From assembly GCF_024699945.1 (NCBI RefSeq), contig NZ_JAJOMY010000001.1:124001-188000 (forward strand): 64,000 bases of DNA, in the 5' to 3' direction. Below the pieces are notes generated by a model. The model saw only the letters and a list, made by a program, of their open reading frames with translations. It ran no database searches and was not told the DNA's origin. The translations under genes were made by a program, and so were the position numbers. This DNA is from Phenylobacterium sp. J426. GTDB taxonomy: Bacteria > Pseudomonadota > Alphaproteobacteria > Caulobacterales > Caulobacteraceae. Shown in pieces: positions 1-8,853 of the stretch; position 1 is the stretch's first letter; each line of letters starts with the position of its first letter.

Positions 1-1
1 C

Positions 2-916
2 GCCGCCGGTCCGCTGGACCAGACCTATCCCGCCCCGCGAGACATCACCGTCGAGGATCTTCTGACCCACCGCGCCGGGCTCGCCTACGCCTTCACGTCC
101 GTCGGTCCGATCGCGCACGCTCACGAAAAGACCCTCGGTCCGCCGCTGGGCTATGGCGTCACCCCCGACTGGTGGCTGCAGAAGCTGGGCACGCTGCCGC
201 TCAGCTACCCGCCGGGCGAGCGTTTCCACTACAGCCATGCCACGGAGGTGCTGGGCTTCCTCCTCGCCCGCCTCGAGGGCAAGACGCTTGGCGAGGTGCT
301 GCGCGATCGCATCTTCGCCCCGCTGGGCATGCACGATACCGACTTCTGGATGCCGGCCGAGAAGGCCGACCGCATGGCCAAGCTGTACAAGGCGCCGGTC
401 GACGGAGGCCCGCTGGAGGACGTGTCCTGGCCTGAGCCGCCTCAGCGGTTCGACTTCGAAGCCGGGGGCGGCGGCCTGATCTCCACCGCAGACGACTACC
501 TCAAGTTCGCCCGCATGATGCTCGGCGGCGGCGAGGTCGACGGCGTGCGCCTGCTGAAGCCTGAGACCGTCGAACGGATGCGCGCGAACCGCCTTACCGA
601 GGAACAGCGCAGCCACGGCTTCCTGGGCATGCCGTTCTGGCTCAGCCAGGGCTTCGGCCTTGGCGTGTCCATGATCCTGGACTCCGAGAAGCACCAGTGG
701 ATGGGCGCCGGCGGCGAAGGCGCTTTCGGCTGGCCCGGCGCCTTCGGCACCTGGTGGCAGGCGGATCCGACCGAGGACATGATCCTGATCTTCCTGATCC
801 AGGATTCGATGCCGCTCGGTCCGGAGGCGGTCACCGCCATGCAGGGCCAGCGTCCCAGCGGCCGCCTGGCCCTGCCGGTGTTCCAGAAGGCGGTCTACGC
901 GGCGCTGGGGAAGTAG
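2..916 (+). CDS. Serine hydrolase, class C beta-lactamase-like (5' partial)
   Basis: The reading frame is open from the first bases of the window, so the N-terminus, including the SxxK nucleophile motif, lies outside. About 304 residues are visible. The stretch LLTHRAGL near the start, a YSH triad (the YxN-equivalent motif) near base 230 followed by an FLLARLEGKTLGEV helix, and a late GGEGAFGWPGAFGT glycine-rich strand fit the beta-lactamase/D-Ala-D-Ala carboxypeptidase-like family (Pfam Beta-lactamase). These are usually secreted esterases or peptidases of unknown substrate. The second motif reads YSH rather than the commoner YSN. True antibiotic hydrolysis cannot be inferred. It converges on the next gene with a gap of only 4 bases. 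Confidence 0.85.
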   Translation, partial: AAGPLDQTYPAPRDITVEDLLTHRAGLAYAFTSVGPIAHAHEKTLGPPLGYGVTPDWWLQKLGTLPLSYPPGERFHYSHATEVLGFLLARLEGKTLGEVLRDRIFAPLGMHDTDFWMPAEKADRMAKLYKAPVDGGPLEDVSWPEPPQRFDFEAGGGGLISTADDYLKFARMMLGGGEVDGVRLLKPETVERMRANRLTEEQRSHGFLGMPFWLSQGFGLGVSMILDSEKHQWMGAGGEGAFGWPGAFGTWWQADPTEDMILIFLIQDSMPLGPEAVTAMQGQRPSGRLALPVFQKAVYAALGK

Positions 917-920
917 AGCC

Positions 921-1283
921 TCAGGACCGGCGGGGCGCCACGCAGATCTGCCGCCCGGCCACCTTGTCGCCTTCGAGCGTGCCGTCGCGATAGCCATCCC
1001 GCCGCACGCGGTTCAGCGCGAGGTTCTCCGGCGGCGGCTTCTCGCCGGGGCCGCAGATCGGCACGCGCGTGCGCATGCCGCCCGCCGGGCAGCTGCAGAT
1101 GAACTCGCTTTGGTCGACCCGGCTTGCCGGGACGTTGCAGCGGGCGGGGACCACGTCGCCGCTGACGTCGACGCACTGGATCGTCCAGCTGGGCTGGCGT
1201 TCGCTGGCGGGCTGGGCCTGTCCCGGCGCCTCCGCCGCGCCCCAAATGAGGACGGCCAGCGCGGCGATCGTGGGTACGCGCAT
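921..1283 (-). CDS. Secreted hypothetical protein, cysteine-rich
   Basis: This predicted 120-residue protein begins with a clear signal peptide (MRVPTIAALAVLIWGAAEA, probable cleavage after the QAQ region). The mature part has six cysteines in pairs, including CSC and ICGPG, suggesting a small disulphide-stabilised periplasmic or extracellular protein. I do not recognise the family and assign no function. It is divergent from the small flagellar-like gene at 1384, with about 100 bases between them that could hold both promoters. Confidence 0.6.
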   Translation of the reverse strand: MRVPTIAALAVLIWGAAEAPGQAQPASERQPSWTIQCVDVSGDVVPARCNVPASRVDQSEFICSCPAGGMRTRVPICGPGEKPPPENLALNRVRRDGYRDGTLEGDKVAGRQICVAPRRS

Positions 1284-1383
1284 GTCGGGGCTCCTTACCT
1301 ATTCGGCGGATGATACGCGCAGCCGCCGCGTTCACCATGTCCTTCAGCAGGCGCTTAACGGCGTCTGCGGCAGTCTTGCGGCC

Positions 1384-1605
1384 ATGGACGTGTTTTCCAT
1401 CGCCAAGGGCGGTCTGGCCGCCGCGGAGCGCCGCTTCGAGACGGCGGCGTCCCGCGTCGCGCAGGCGGCGACCGACGAGCGCATCGACCTCGGCCATGAG
1501 ATGGTCGAGATGATCCAGGCGAAACACCATGTCTCGGCCAACCTGAAGGTCATCCGGTTCGCCGACGAGATGTGGAAGTCGCTTCTCGAAATCCAGGTAC
1601 GCTGA
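1384..1605 (+). CDS. Miniature flagellar rod/hook-like protein
   Basis: This 73-residue protein starts MDVFSIAKGGLAAAERRFET, which resembles the N-terminal helix of flagellar rod proteins (the A-x-x-GL-x-A pattern of FlgB/FlgC/FlgG). It ends with DLGHEMVEMIQAKHHVSANL and a final helix, the conserved C-terminal signature of the same family. The whole central domain of a real rod protein is missing, so the gene encodes only the two terminal helices that normally pack into the D0 coiled coil. A similar small flagellar basal-body-related protein is known to me from related Caulobacteraceae only by general impression, so treat this as inference. The ATG at 1384 gives the natural family start. Confidence 0.65.
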   Translation: MDVFSIAKGGLAAAERRFETAASRVAQAATDERIDLGHEMVEMIQAKHHVSANLKVIRFADEMWKSLLEIQVR

Positions 1606-1698
1606 ACCACGCCGGACGGTGGACGAACGGCCGCGCCGTGGCGCACAATGGCGCGTTCGCGCGGCGTCCAGGATCGCGCGCATCTCGGGGGAAATGCC

Positions 1699-2173
1699 GT
1701 GTTTCGTCTGTCCGCCATGGCCGCCGCGGCCCTGTTGCTCGCGGCCTGCCAGCCCAAGCCCGAGGCCCAGTACACTGGCCTCGACATGCAGGAGCTCATG
1801 GTTCACGTCGTGGATCCGGCGGCCTTCCAGTTCTGGCGCGGCTCGGGCTTCGAGCTCACGGAAGACGGCGAGCGCGACCTGTCGCCGACGACCGAGGAGG
1901 GCTGGAAGGTCGTCGAGGACGGCGCCGCCACCGTCGCCGAGGCCGGCAATCTGCTGATGCTCCCCCGGCCGCGCCCGCGAACCGCAGGCCGAGTGGAACA
2001 GGTACGCCAAGCTGATGACCCAGCGGGCGCTCGAGGCGAAGGCCGCCGCCGAGGCCAAGGACAGGCAGAAGGTGTTCGACACCGGCGGCCGCCTCTACGA
2101 GGTCTGCGTCGCCTGCCACGAAAAATACGTCATCGATCCGATGCTCGAAGCCGAGAAGAAGGCCGGCAAGTAG
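1699..2173 (+). CDS. Monoheme lipoprotein cytochrome c (frameshifted)
   Basis: The GTG at 1699 follows a purine-rich GGGGGAAA ribosome site and opens MFRLSAMAAAALLLAACQ, a lipoprotein signal with an LAAC lipobox. The frame breaks at the C run 1962-1966. Removing one C restores continuity to an alpha-helical region and a single heme site VCVACHEKY near the C-terminus, ending at 2173. The layout (lipoprotein, long spacer, C-terminal CXXCH) resembles cytochrome c'/c556-like helical proteins, with the heme at the C-terminal end. It probably carries electrons on the periplasmic face of a membrane, partner unknown. The indel is probably a sequence error, not inactivation. Confidence 0.65.
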
Positions 2174-2186
2174 CCCGTACGAAAAA

Positions 2187-2206
2187 GGGGAGCCTCGCGG
2201 CTCCCC
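2187..2206 (-). terminator. Stem-loop terminator (bidirectional)
   Basis: GGGGAGCC (2187-2194) pairs perfectly with GGCTCCCC (2199-2206) around a TCGC loop. On the minus strand the stem is followed by CTTTTTC, the usual intrinsic-terminator tail, so it should end transcription of the DUF6152 operon. It also lies 14 bases after the stop of the convergent cytochrome gene. Confidence 0.75.
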
Positions 2207-2232
2207 TCTCCGTATCCGGCCCAGATCGACGC

Positions 2233-2682
2233 CTAGCGCTCGCTGGCGTCGGCCCCGTCCTTCGGCGCGCCGGTGCCCGACGAGCCCATGAAGATCTTGC
2301 GGCCATCCGGGAAGGTCACGTCACGGCCATTGGCCTTGCACGCCGGCTTGCACAGCTTGTCCTTCGACTGATAGCCGCGGACCACGATCTCGGTGCCCGG
2401 CTTCAGCGAGTTGCGGTCAATGCCGGCGCGCAGCAGCGTGTTCGGCGTGCCGCCTTCCACCATCCAGGCGCCTTCGGCGTACTGGGCGTTGGTGTTGTTG
2501 ATGTGCACCCAGGCGTGGGGATTGATCCACTCCACGCGGGTCACCTTGCCCCGCAGCAGGACGGGCGCCTTGCCGTCGAATTCCGCCGCGAAGGCGTGGT
2601 GCGCCACGGCCGCGCCGCCGGCGATCGCCCCGCCCATGACGGCGCCGACCACGGCCCCGATGATCCAGTTTTTCTTATCCAT
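2233..2682 (-). CDS. DUF6152 family secreted protein
   Basis: This is a 149-residue protein with an N-terminal hydrophobic segment (IIGAVVGAVMGGAIAGGAA) that could be a signal peptide or anchor. It is followed by the DUF6152 pattern: HHAFAAEFD, then GKVTRVEWINPHAWVHI, then a region with a paired cysteine motif CKPAC. The family is predicted to be exported and beta-rich, with unknown function. A GGAGG site lies just before the ATG. The neighbouring upstream gene on the same strand (ending 2762) is another secreted protein of the type often found beside DUF6152, so the two probably form an operon and act together. Confidence 0.75.
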   Translation of the reverse strand: MDKKNWIIGAVVGAVMGGAIAGGAAVAHHAFAAEFDGKAPVLLRGKVTRVEWINPHAWVHINNTNAQYAEGAWMVEGGTPNTLLRAGIDRNSLKPGTEIVVRGYQSKDKLCKPACKANGRDVTFPDGRKIFMGSSGTGAPKDGADASER

Positions 2683-2761
2683 CTTGCGCCTCCAACGCCG
2701 GATGATCCTGTCGTCTCTTCCCTGACGGCTGCATGAACGGCCGCCCGGATATCTCTCTCGC

Positions 2762-3622
2762 CTACTTCAGCGGCTCTTTCCGCAGGTGGCCGTACATGAG
2801 CTCTTCCACGAACTCGACGCACTTGAACTGGTTCAGCCGCGCGTCCTCGCCGACCCGCTTGTAGAGGTTCATGCTCATCTTCCACGGACGGGTGAAAGTG
2901 TCCGGGTCGGTGATCGTCGCCTCGTAGCGCATGGTGTTCGGGCCGGTGGGCGTATAACGCTCAACCACCGTCATGTTGGCCGAGTGATGGTTGCCAGCGC
3001 GGTCGAACCATGTGCGGTCGTTCTGGCCGGTGACGGTGATGACGAGCGTGTCGCCTTCCCACTTGGCCACCGACTGGCCCATCCAGCTGTCCACCGGCGG
3101 CGGGCCCGGATCGTCGAACATCACGTTGCGCACCGCACCCGCATATTCGTAGGCGATCATCAGCGACTTGTCGGACTGGAAGATCTGGAACGGCAGGTGC
3201 ATGTAGTTCGCCCGCGGCACGCCCGGCAGGTAGCACTTCACCTCGGGGTCGCGGTCCAGGTAGTTCGCGCGGTTCTCGTCCCGGATCTTCTTGGCGTCCG
3301 GCGTGTAGGGGATCTCGCCGCCTTCCACGACCCCCAGGCCGCCCGGCACGGCGCCGACGGCGCCGAGCGCCAGAACTTCCTTCGCCGGCACAGGGATGAT
3401 CGGACCCGGCCGCATCTGCAGCGCGGCGCGGGCGGCATGCGGCTCGACGTCCCAGCCGGCCGAATTCATCACCTGCCACACGCCGTTCAGGTCCGGCAGC
3501 TTCGCGCCCGGCAGCCGCGGGGCCTTGTACGTGGCGGCCGCCTTCGCCTTCGGCTGGGCCATCGCGGCCGGGCCGCCCATCACCAGACCGGCCACTGCCA
3601 GCGCTGCTGCAATCCTGATCAT
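2762..3622 (-). CDS. Secreted hypothetical protein, DUF6152 neighbour
   Basis: The chosen ATG at 3622 follows a strong purine-rich site (GGGGGAAACGAGAG) and opens a signal peptide MIRIAAALAVAGLVMGGPAA ending at AMAQ, giving 286 residues. The mature protein has PDLNGVWQVMN near its start and an aromatic-rich C-terminal half (WEGDTLVITVTGQNDRTWFD), a layout seen in uncharacterised secreted proteins encoded next to DUF6152 genes in Caulobacteraceae and sphingomonads. No catalytic motif is recognised. It sits 79 bases upstream of the DUF6152 gene, same strand. Confidence 0.65.
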   Translation of the reverse strand: MIRIAAALAVAGLVMGGPAAMAQPKAKAAATYKAPRLPGAKLPDLNGVWQVMNSAGWDVEPHAARAALQMRPGPIIPVPAKEVLALGAVGAVPGGLGVVEGGEIPYTPDAKKIRDENRANYLDRDPEVKCYLPGVPRANYMHLPFQIFQSDKSLMIAYEYAGAVRNVMFDDPGPPPVDSWMGQSVAKWEGDTLVITVTGQNDRTWFDRAGNHHSANMTVVERYTPTGPNTMRYEATITDPDTFTRPWKMSMNLYKRVGEDARLNQFKCVEFVEELMYGHLRKEPLK

Positions 3623-3755
3623 GCTCTCGTTTCCCCCGTCGCCCGCTCGGTGACCCGGCGAAGCCTTCTTTGAATCAAGCCTAATCAACGTTCAGTCGCC
3701 GCGCCAGCTTACGCCTGCGCTTTGACACGATCGGCGGCGGCGAGTAGCGGACGGC

Positions 3756-4376
3756 ATGGCCCTGCGAACGCTCTTCGTGACCCCGATCTACGAAGCCAGC
3801 CTTACAACAGACCGAAGCTTCGAAAATTTCAATGCCGAGATTTTCGACGCCTGTCAGATGCTGGCTCAAGAGGACGCCGCCGGGCGCGCCTGGTGCCGCG
3901 ACCACGGCTATGGCGGCTACACGTCCTACGCCTCGCTCAACGATCTGCCCCAGCGTGTCAGCGCTTTCGCGGACCTGAAGACCAAGCTCGACCGCCACGC
4001 CAAGGCCTTCGCCCAGTCGCTGCACTTCGACCTCGGGAACGGCCGCCTGAAGCTCGACAGCCTGTGGGTCAATGTCCTGAAGCCGGGCGCCGCGCACAGC
4101 GGCCACATCCACCCGCACAGCGTGATTTCCGGCACCTACTATGTGGCGACCCCGCCGGGCGCGAGCGCGCTGAAGATCGAGGACCCCCGGCTGCCGCTGA
4201 TGATGGCCGCGCCGCCTCGCCGGAGCGATGCGCCCGAGGGCGCGCAGCCCTTCGTCTATCTGCAGCCGGAGCCCGGCACGATCTACATGTGGGAGAGCTG
4301 GCTGCGGCACGAGGTGCCCGCCAACCGCGCGAAGAGCCCGCGGGTCTCGGTGAGTTTCAACTATGGTTGGCGCTGA
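3756..4376 (+). CDS. Putative 2OG-Fe(II) oxygenase, TIGR02466 family
   Basis: This is a 206-residue protein matching the TIGR02466 pattern: LFVTPIYEASL at the start, a central HSGHIHPHSVISGTYYV strand, and a C-terminal ESWLRHEVPANRAKSPRVSV. In the double-stranded beta-helix oxygenase fold the HxH/HPHS histidines and the later RHEV histidine would bind iron, and the arginine near RVSVSFNY would hold 2-oxoglutarate. Substrate is unknown. The family is annotated as a putative oxygenase by fold only. It lies alone between divergent and convergent neighbours. Confidence 0.7.
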   Translation: MALRTLFVTPIYEASLTTDRSFENFNAEIFDACQMLAQEDAAGRAWCRDHGYGGYTSYASLNDLPQRVSAFADLKTKLDRHAKAFAQSLHFDLGNGRLKLDSLWVNVLKPGAAHSGHIHPHSVISGTYYVATPPGASALKIEDPRLPLMMAAPPRRSDAPEGAQPFVYLQPEPGTIYMWESWLRHEVPANRAKSPRVSVSFNYGWR

Positions 4377-4449
4377 GGTCACGCGGCCAGCTTAGCCGGC
4401 CGCCTCCCGCCTTCCATGTCCGCGGGCGCCAAAGCCATGACCGGCCGTC

Positions 4450-6090
4450 TCAGCGGTCGGCGACGTGGGTCCGTCCGCCGAACTTGCCGCCGAAAAAGTC
4501 GCCCCTGTTCCAGGCCGGACGCTCTGCGCCGTCGGACAGCTCGCGCGCGATCTCGTAGTTGATCTTGGCGAACTTGGCGCCTGCCGCATAGTCGATCGGC
4601 TGGCTGAGGTCGTCGCAGACCTTGTGGTAGCACTCCTTGAGGAAGCCGGTGAACTTGGCCTCTCCGCCGTTCTGGAAACCGGTCATCAGGAACACCGACG
4701 GCACGCCCACCTCGACGAACCGGTAGTGGTCCGAACGGGTGAACAGGCCCTCGTCCGGCAGCGGATCCCCGGACAAGGCGACGCCCACCCGCTCCGCCGC
4801 GCGCCGCACGGCCGGCCCGATGCTGGAGCGGTCCGCGCCGAACGCCACCACGTCGGTGAAGTCGTAGGTCAGGATCGGCATGTCGAGGTTGACGTTGGCC
4901 ACGACGTTGCGGCCGCCCATGTTGCGGGCAAAGTATTCCGCGCCGACCAGCCCCTTCTCCTCCGCCGTCACGAGCAGGAACAGCACCGACCGCTTCGGAC
5001 GTCGTCCGCTCTCAACGAAGGCGCGGGCCACCTCGAAGGTGGTCGCCACGCCGCCCGCATTGTCCAGCGCGCCGTTGTAGACGCGGTCTTCCCCGGGTTT
5101 GGCGTCCTCGCGCAGGCCCTCGTGGTCCAGGTGGGCCGACAGCACCACGGTCTCGGTCCGAAGCGTCGGGTCCGAGCCTTCCAGCAGCGCGGCGACGTTG
5201 CTGCTTTCACTATCGGTCATCTCCGTGCGCGCCCCGACGGCCAGGCGGCCAGGCAGGGCGAACCGTGGCGTCACGCCCTCGGGCTTGGCGGCGTCGGCGT
5301 AGATCTTGTCCAGCGGCGCCTTGGCGCCCTCGAACAGCTTCTGCGCGCCCTGCACGCTGAGCGTGCCCAGACCCGGCGTCTTCGGGGCCACCACGAACGG
5401 ACCGCCGCCTGGCGCCCTCCAGGTCATGTTCCAGCTGCGCCAGTGCTTCGCCGACTCGGCGAACGGACGCATCTTCTCGGTTGTGGGCGTGTAGAGCGAG
5501 ATGAACCCCACCGCCCCGCGCTTCTCGGCCTCCAGCCGCTTGGTTCGGGCGCTGCGATAGTAGGCGCGTTCCTCCGACTGGAACGCGCGTGGCGCGCCGT
5601 CCAGGACGACGACGATCTTGCCCTTCACGTTCAGGCCCTTGTAGTCGTCGCGCCCACGCTCCGGAGCGACCACCCCGTAGCCCACGAAGACCAGCGGCGC
5701 CGAGACGGCCAGCTCGGCCTGGGCAGGATTGCTGGCGACGATGAAGTCCTCGCCCGCCACCAGGGGCGTTTCCACGCCCTTGGCGTTCTGAAACACCATC
5801 CGGCCCTGGTCCGCCGAACGGTACGAGACCATCGGCGTCTTCTGGAAATAAGTGCCGTCGTCGCCGGCCGGCGTCAGGCCCAGTTGGGCGAACTGCGAGG
5901 CGGCGTAGAGGGCGGCCACATCGTAGCCTCGGGCGCCCGCCTCGCGGCCCTCTAGGAGATCGCTCGCCAGGAACGCCATGTGCGCCCGGATGCGCTCGGC
6001 CGAGCTCGCGCCGGCGGCCGGTTGTGCGAGCGCGGCCGAGCCGAGCGAGAGCACCGCCACAGCGGCGGCGACGAACATCTTGGAACGCAT
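4450..6090 (-). CDS. M28 family zinc aminopeptidase with PA domain
   Basis: The ATG at 6090 begins a signal peptide (MRSKMFVAAAVAVLSLGSAA, cut near ALAQ), giving 546 residues. A protease-associated (PA) insert occupies the middle third (VFVGYGVVAPERGRDDYKGL). The M28 zinc ligands are visible in order: His in LSAHLDHEG (about residue 318), Asp in ALDNAGG (343), the Glu pair in TAEEKG (376), Asp in NVNLDMP (402) and His in RSDHYRF (454). This fits an exported co-catalytic zinc aminopeptidase acting on peptides in the periplasm or outside the cell. It is divergent from the ECF sigma gene. Confidence 0.9.
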   Translation of the reverse strand: MRSKMFVAAAVAVLSLGSAALAQPAAGASSAERIRAHMAFLASDLLEGREAGARGYDVAALYAASQFAQLGLTPAGDDGTYFQKTPMVSYRSADQGRMVFQNAKGVETPLVAGEDFIVASNPAQAELAVSAPLVFVGYGVVAPERGRDDYKGLNVKGKIVVVLDGAPRAFQSEERAYYRSARTKRLEAEKRGAVGFISLYTPTTEKMRPFAESAKHWRSWNMTWRAPGGGPFVVAPKTPGLGTLSVQGAQKLFEGAKAPLDKIYADAAKPEGVTPRFALPGRLAVGARTEMTDSESSNVAALLEGSDPTLRTETVVLSAHLDHEGLREDAKPGEDRVYNGALDNAGGVATTFEVARAFVESGRRPKRSVLFLLVTAEEKGLVGAEYFARNMGGRNVVANVNLDMPILTYDFTDVVAFGADRSSIGPAVRRAAERVGVALSGDPLPDEGLFTRSDHYRFVEVGVPSVFLMTGFQNGGEAKFTGFLKECYHKVCDDLSQPIDYAAGAKFAKINYEIARELSDGAERPAWNRGDFFGGKFGGRTHVADR

Positions 6091-6189
6091 GGAGACCTCC
6101 CGGACTGTCGCGGCGGTTCTAGGCGGCGCGCAGTGGCGCCTGCAAGCTTGGCCCTTGCGCCGAAGCAGGTTGCCGGGCAGCTTCCGGCG

Positions 6190-6741
6190 GTGGCGAGCGC
6201 ATCCGACACCTTGGCCGGGCTGATGCCGCGGATCGCCGCCGGCGACCGCGACGCCCTGCGACAATTGTACGACGCCACCTCGGCGAAACTCTTCGGCGTT
6301 TGCCTACGTATCCTTGCTGACCGCGAGGAGGCGGAAGACGTGCTGCAGGAGGTCTATGTCACGATCTGGCGACGCGCCGACCGCTTCGATGCGGCGCGGG
6401 CCTCCGTCATGACGTGGATCGCGACCATCGCCCGCAACCGCGCCATCGATCGCCTGAGGGCCCGCGGCCCCATGGCTCGCGCCGAGCCGGTCGAGGAGCT
6501 GGAGATCGCCGACGAGAACCAGGTCTCCGCCGAAACCTCGCTGTTCGCCGCCGACGACCGCGCCCAGTTGGCCGCCTGCATGGGCGAGCTCGACGAGCGG
6601 ACGCGCGGCGTGATCCGGACCGCCTTCTTCGACGGCGTGACCTACGACGCCCTGGCGCAGCGCCTGGGCGCGCCGCTTGGCACGGTGAAGAGCTGGATCC
6701 GCCGGGGGCTCGCCAAGCTCCGGGGGTGCCTCGAGCGATGA
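6190..6741 (+). CDS. ECF RNA polymerase sigma factor, SigK-like
   Basis: It encodes about 183 residues with sigma region 2 (GDRDALRQLYDAT to DVLQEVYVTIWRR) and region 4 (YDALAQRLGAPLGTVKSWIR). The start is uncertain: GTG at 6190 gives the usual N-terminal length, ATG at 6223 is a shorter alternative. The stop overlaps the next gene in an ATGA, and that gene encodes an RskA-type anti-sigma factor. The pair therefore fits the ECF19/SigK type, in which membrane-anchored anti-sigma holds the sigma factor until a signal. The regulated genes cannot be named from the sequence. Confidence 0.85.
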   Translation: MASASDTLAGLMPRIAAGDRDALRQLYDATSAKLFGVCLRILADREEAEDVLQEVYVTIWRRADRFDAARASVMTWIATIARNRAIDRLRARGPMARAEPVEELEIADENQVSAETSLFAADDRAQLAACMGELDERTRGVIRTAFFDGVTYDALAQRLGAPLGTVKSWIRRGLAKLRGCLER

Positions 6742-7466
6742 GCGAGGGTCCCGAACTGGACGGGCTCGAAGCCCTGGCCGCCGAGCATGCGCTGGGCGTG
6801 CTCACCGGTCCCGAACGCGCCGAGGCCGAATCGCGCACGGCGCGCGATCCCGTATTCGCGGCGCAGGTCGACGCTTGGCGCATCCGGCTCGCGCCGCTGG
6901 TCGATGAGATCGCGTCCGTTGCGGCGCCGGCCGGGCTTTGGGCGCGGATCGCTGCCCGTCTGCCCGCCAACGACAACGGCGCGATCGGCCGGCGTCTGCG
7001 GTTCTGGCGGGGGGCGGCTGTGGGCGGCTTCGCCCTCGCCGCAGCCAGCCTCGGCGGCGTGCTTTTCCTGGCCAACCGCCCGGCGGTGGTCATCCAACCG
7101 CCGCCCGCACAGCCGGGCCCGCTGCTGAACGCCAGCCTGATGCCGAACGCCGGCGGGGTGCAGCCGCTGTTCGTCGCCGCCTACGATCCGCAGCGAAAGG
7201 CCCTGATCGTCACCTCGCTGGTCCCGCCCGGGACCGACCCGCTGCATGTGCACCAGCTCTGGCTGATCCCGCAGGACGGAAAGCCGCGGTCGCTCGGCAT
7301 GGTCGAGCCGGGCCGCTCGGCGGCCATGCCCATGCCGCAGCCGATGGCGCAGCTGGTGGCGGAAGGCGCCGAACTGGCGGTGTCCGTCGAGCCGCCGGGC
7401 GGTTCCACCAATCCGGAGGGCCCGAGCGGCCCGATCGCAGCCCAGGGCCGCCTCGCGCCCATCTAA
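6738..7466 (+). CDS. Anti-sigma factor, RskA/anti-sigma-K domain
   Basis: This is a 242-residue protein. The N-terminal 90 residues (LAAEHALGVLTGPERAEAES) form the cytoplasmic sigma-binding zinc-less anti-sigma domain. One membrane helix follows (GFALAAASLGGVLFLANR, about residues 95-113). The C-terminal RskA domain contains the diagnostic LHVHQLWLIPQDGKPRSLG and would be periplasmic. It overlaps the sigma gene by four bases (ATGA), so the two are translated together and the anti-sigma should bind the upstream sigma factor. Confidence 0.88.
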   Translation: MSEGPELDGLEALAAEHALGVLTGPERAEAESRTARDPVFAAQVDAWRIRLAPLVDEIASVAAPAGLWARIAARLPANDNGAIGRRLRFWRGAAVGGFALAAASLGGVLFLANRPAVVIQPPPAQPGPLLNASLMPNAGGVQPLFVAAYDPQRKALIVTSLVPPGTDPLHVHQLWLIPQDGKPRSLGMVEPGRSAAMPMPQPMAQLVAEGAELAVSVEPPGGSTNPEGPSGPIAAQGRLAPI

Positions 7467-7541
7467 CGCATCCGCGGAGGCGCTCGTCCCGTATCCCTCA
7501 GCGTCGCCGGGATTTCCTGCCGTAACGGTCCCGGGGCGATA

Positions 7542-7581
7542 GAGGGAGCCGGGCCTTCCACCCCCCGGTCCGCGCTCCCTC
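7542..7581. terminator. Inverted repeat between convergent genes
   Basis: GAGGGAGC (7542-7549) pairs with GCTCCCTC (7574-7581), with a further CCGGG/CCCGG pairing inside. It lies between the anti-sigma gene and the end of carA, which point at each other, so it may act as a terminator in both directions. There is no long T run, so this is only probable. Confidence 0.4.
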
Positions 7582-7590
7582 GACCCGCCG

Positions 7591-8766
7591 TCAGGCCTTG
7601 GCGCGGTCCATGTTCTCGGCGAAGCGCTCGAACAGGTAGAGGCTGTCGGTCGGTCCCGGAGACGCCTCCGGGTGGTGTTGCACCGAGAACACCGGCTTGT
7701 CCTTCAGCTGGATGCCCGCGTTGGTGCCGTCGAACAGGCTCACGTGGGTCTCGACCACCGGAGCCGGCAGGCTGTCGCGGTCGACGGTGAAGCCGTGGTT
7801 CATCGAAACGATCTCGACCTTGCCGGTCGTGAGGTCCTTCACCGGATGGTTCGCGCCGTGGTGGCCCTGCTCCATCTTCACCGTCTTGGCGCCCAGCGCC
7901 AGCGCCAGCATCTGGTGGCCGAGGCAGATGCCGAACACCGGCTTGCCGCTTTCCACCAGCTTGCGGATCTCGGGCACCGCGTACTCACCGGTGGCCGCCG
8001 GGTCGCCTGGGCCATTCGACAGCAGCACGCCGCCGGGATTGCGCTTCAGGATCTCTTCGGCCGGGGTGTCGGCCGGGACCACCGTCGCCCGCGCGCCCAC
8101 CGACGTCAGCGCCCGAAGGATGTTCCGCTTCACCCCATAGTCGAGAACCACGACCTCGTACTTCGGCCTGTCCAGCGGCTTGGCGTAGCCGTCCTCCCAG
8201 CTCCACAGGCCCTCGTCATAGACGAACGGCTGCAGGGTCGTGGCGTCCTTGGCGAGGTCGAGACCCACCAGCCCGTTCCACTCGCGCGCCTTGGCCGTGA
8301 GGGCCTCGAGGTCGAACCTGCCCTCCGGGTGATGGGCGATCACCGCATGCGGCATGCCGTGCTCGCGGATCTTGCGGGTCAGCGCGCGCGTGTCGACGCC
8401 GGCCAGGCCCACCACGCCCCGGCGGCTCATCCAGGTCTCCAGGTCGCTGTCGGCGCGCCAGTTGGCCGGTTTGGTCGGCACGTCGCGGAAGATCGCGCCG
8501 CGCGCGGCCGTCTCCGCCGAGCCCGACATCTGTTCGATGTCCTCGACATTCGTGCCGACGTTGCCCACGTGCGGGAAGGTGAAGGCCACGATCTGGGCCA
8601 TGTACGACGGGTCCGTCAGGATCTCCTGGTAGCCCGTCATGGCGGTGTTGAAGCAGACTTCGCCCACCGCCTCACCGACCGCGCCGACGCCGATCCCCTG
8701 CAGGACGGTCCCGTCGGCCAGGACCAGGACTCCGGTGACGCCAGGCAGCAGGTCGCGGGTCGTCAT
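7591..8766 (-). CDS. carA: Carbamoyl-phosphate synthase small subunit
   Basis: CarA hydrolyses glutamine and passes ammonia to CarB to make carbamoyl phosphate for pyrimidines and arginine. The 391 residues show the N-terminal CPSase small domain ([19 protein letters not shown]) and a C-terminal class I glutamine amidotransferase domain with the nucleophile in [12 protein letters not shown] and the His-Glu pair in [12 protein letters not shown]. Length is normal. carB is present about 12 kb away on the other strand, so the two subunits are not in one operon here. Confidence 0.97.
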   Translation of the reverse strand: MTTRDLLPGVTGVLVLADGTVLQGIGVGAVGEAVGEVCFNTAMTGYQEILTDPSYMAQIVAFTFPHVGNVGTNVEDIEQMSGSAETAARGAIFRDVPTKPANWRADSDLETWMSRRGVVGLAGVDTRALTRKIREHGMPHAVIAHHPEGRFDLEALTAKAREWNGLVGLDLAKDATTLQPFVYDEGLWSWEDGYAKPLDRPKYEVVVLDYGVKRNILRALTSVGARATVVPADTPAEEILKRNPGGVLLSNGPGDPAATGEYAVPEIRKLVESGKPVFGICLGHQMLALALGAKTVKMEQGHHGANHPVKDLTTGKVEIVSMNHGFTVDRDSLPAPVVETHVSLFDGTNAGIQLKDKPVFSVQHHPEASPGPTDSLYLFERFAENMDRAKA

Positions 8767-8853
8767 CGGCAGGCTCCTTTAGAGGGGCGGCTTGTGGGCA
8801 AACGGCCGCGTAGGTAGTGACTCGCGCTCACGCGGTCAATCAGCGGGGACCCT

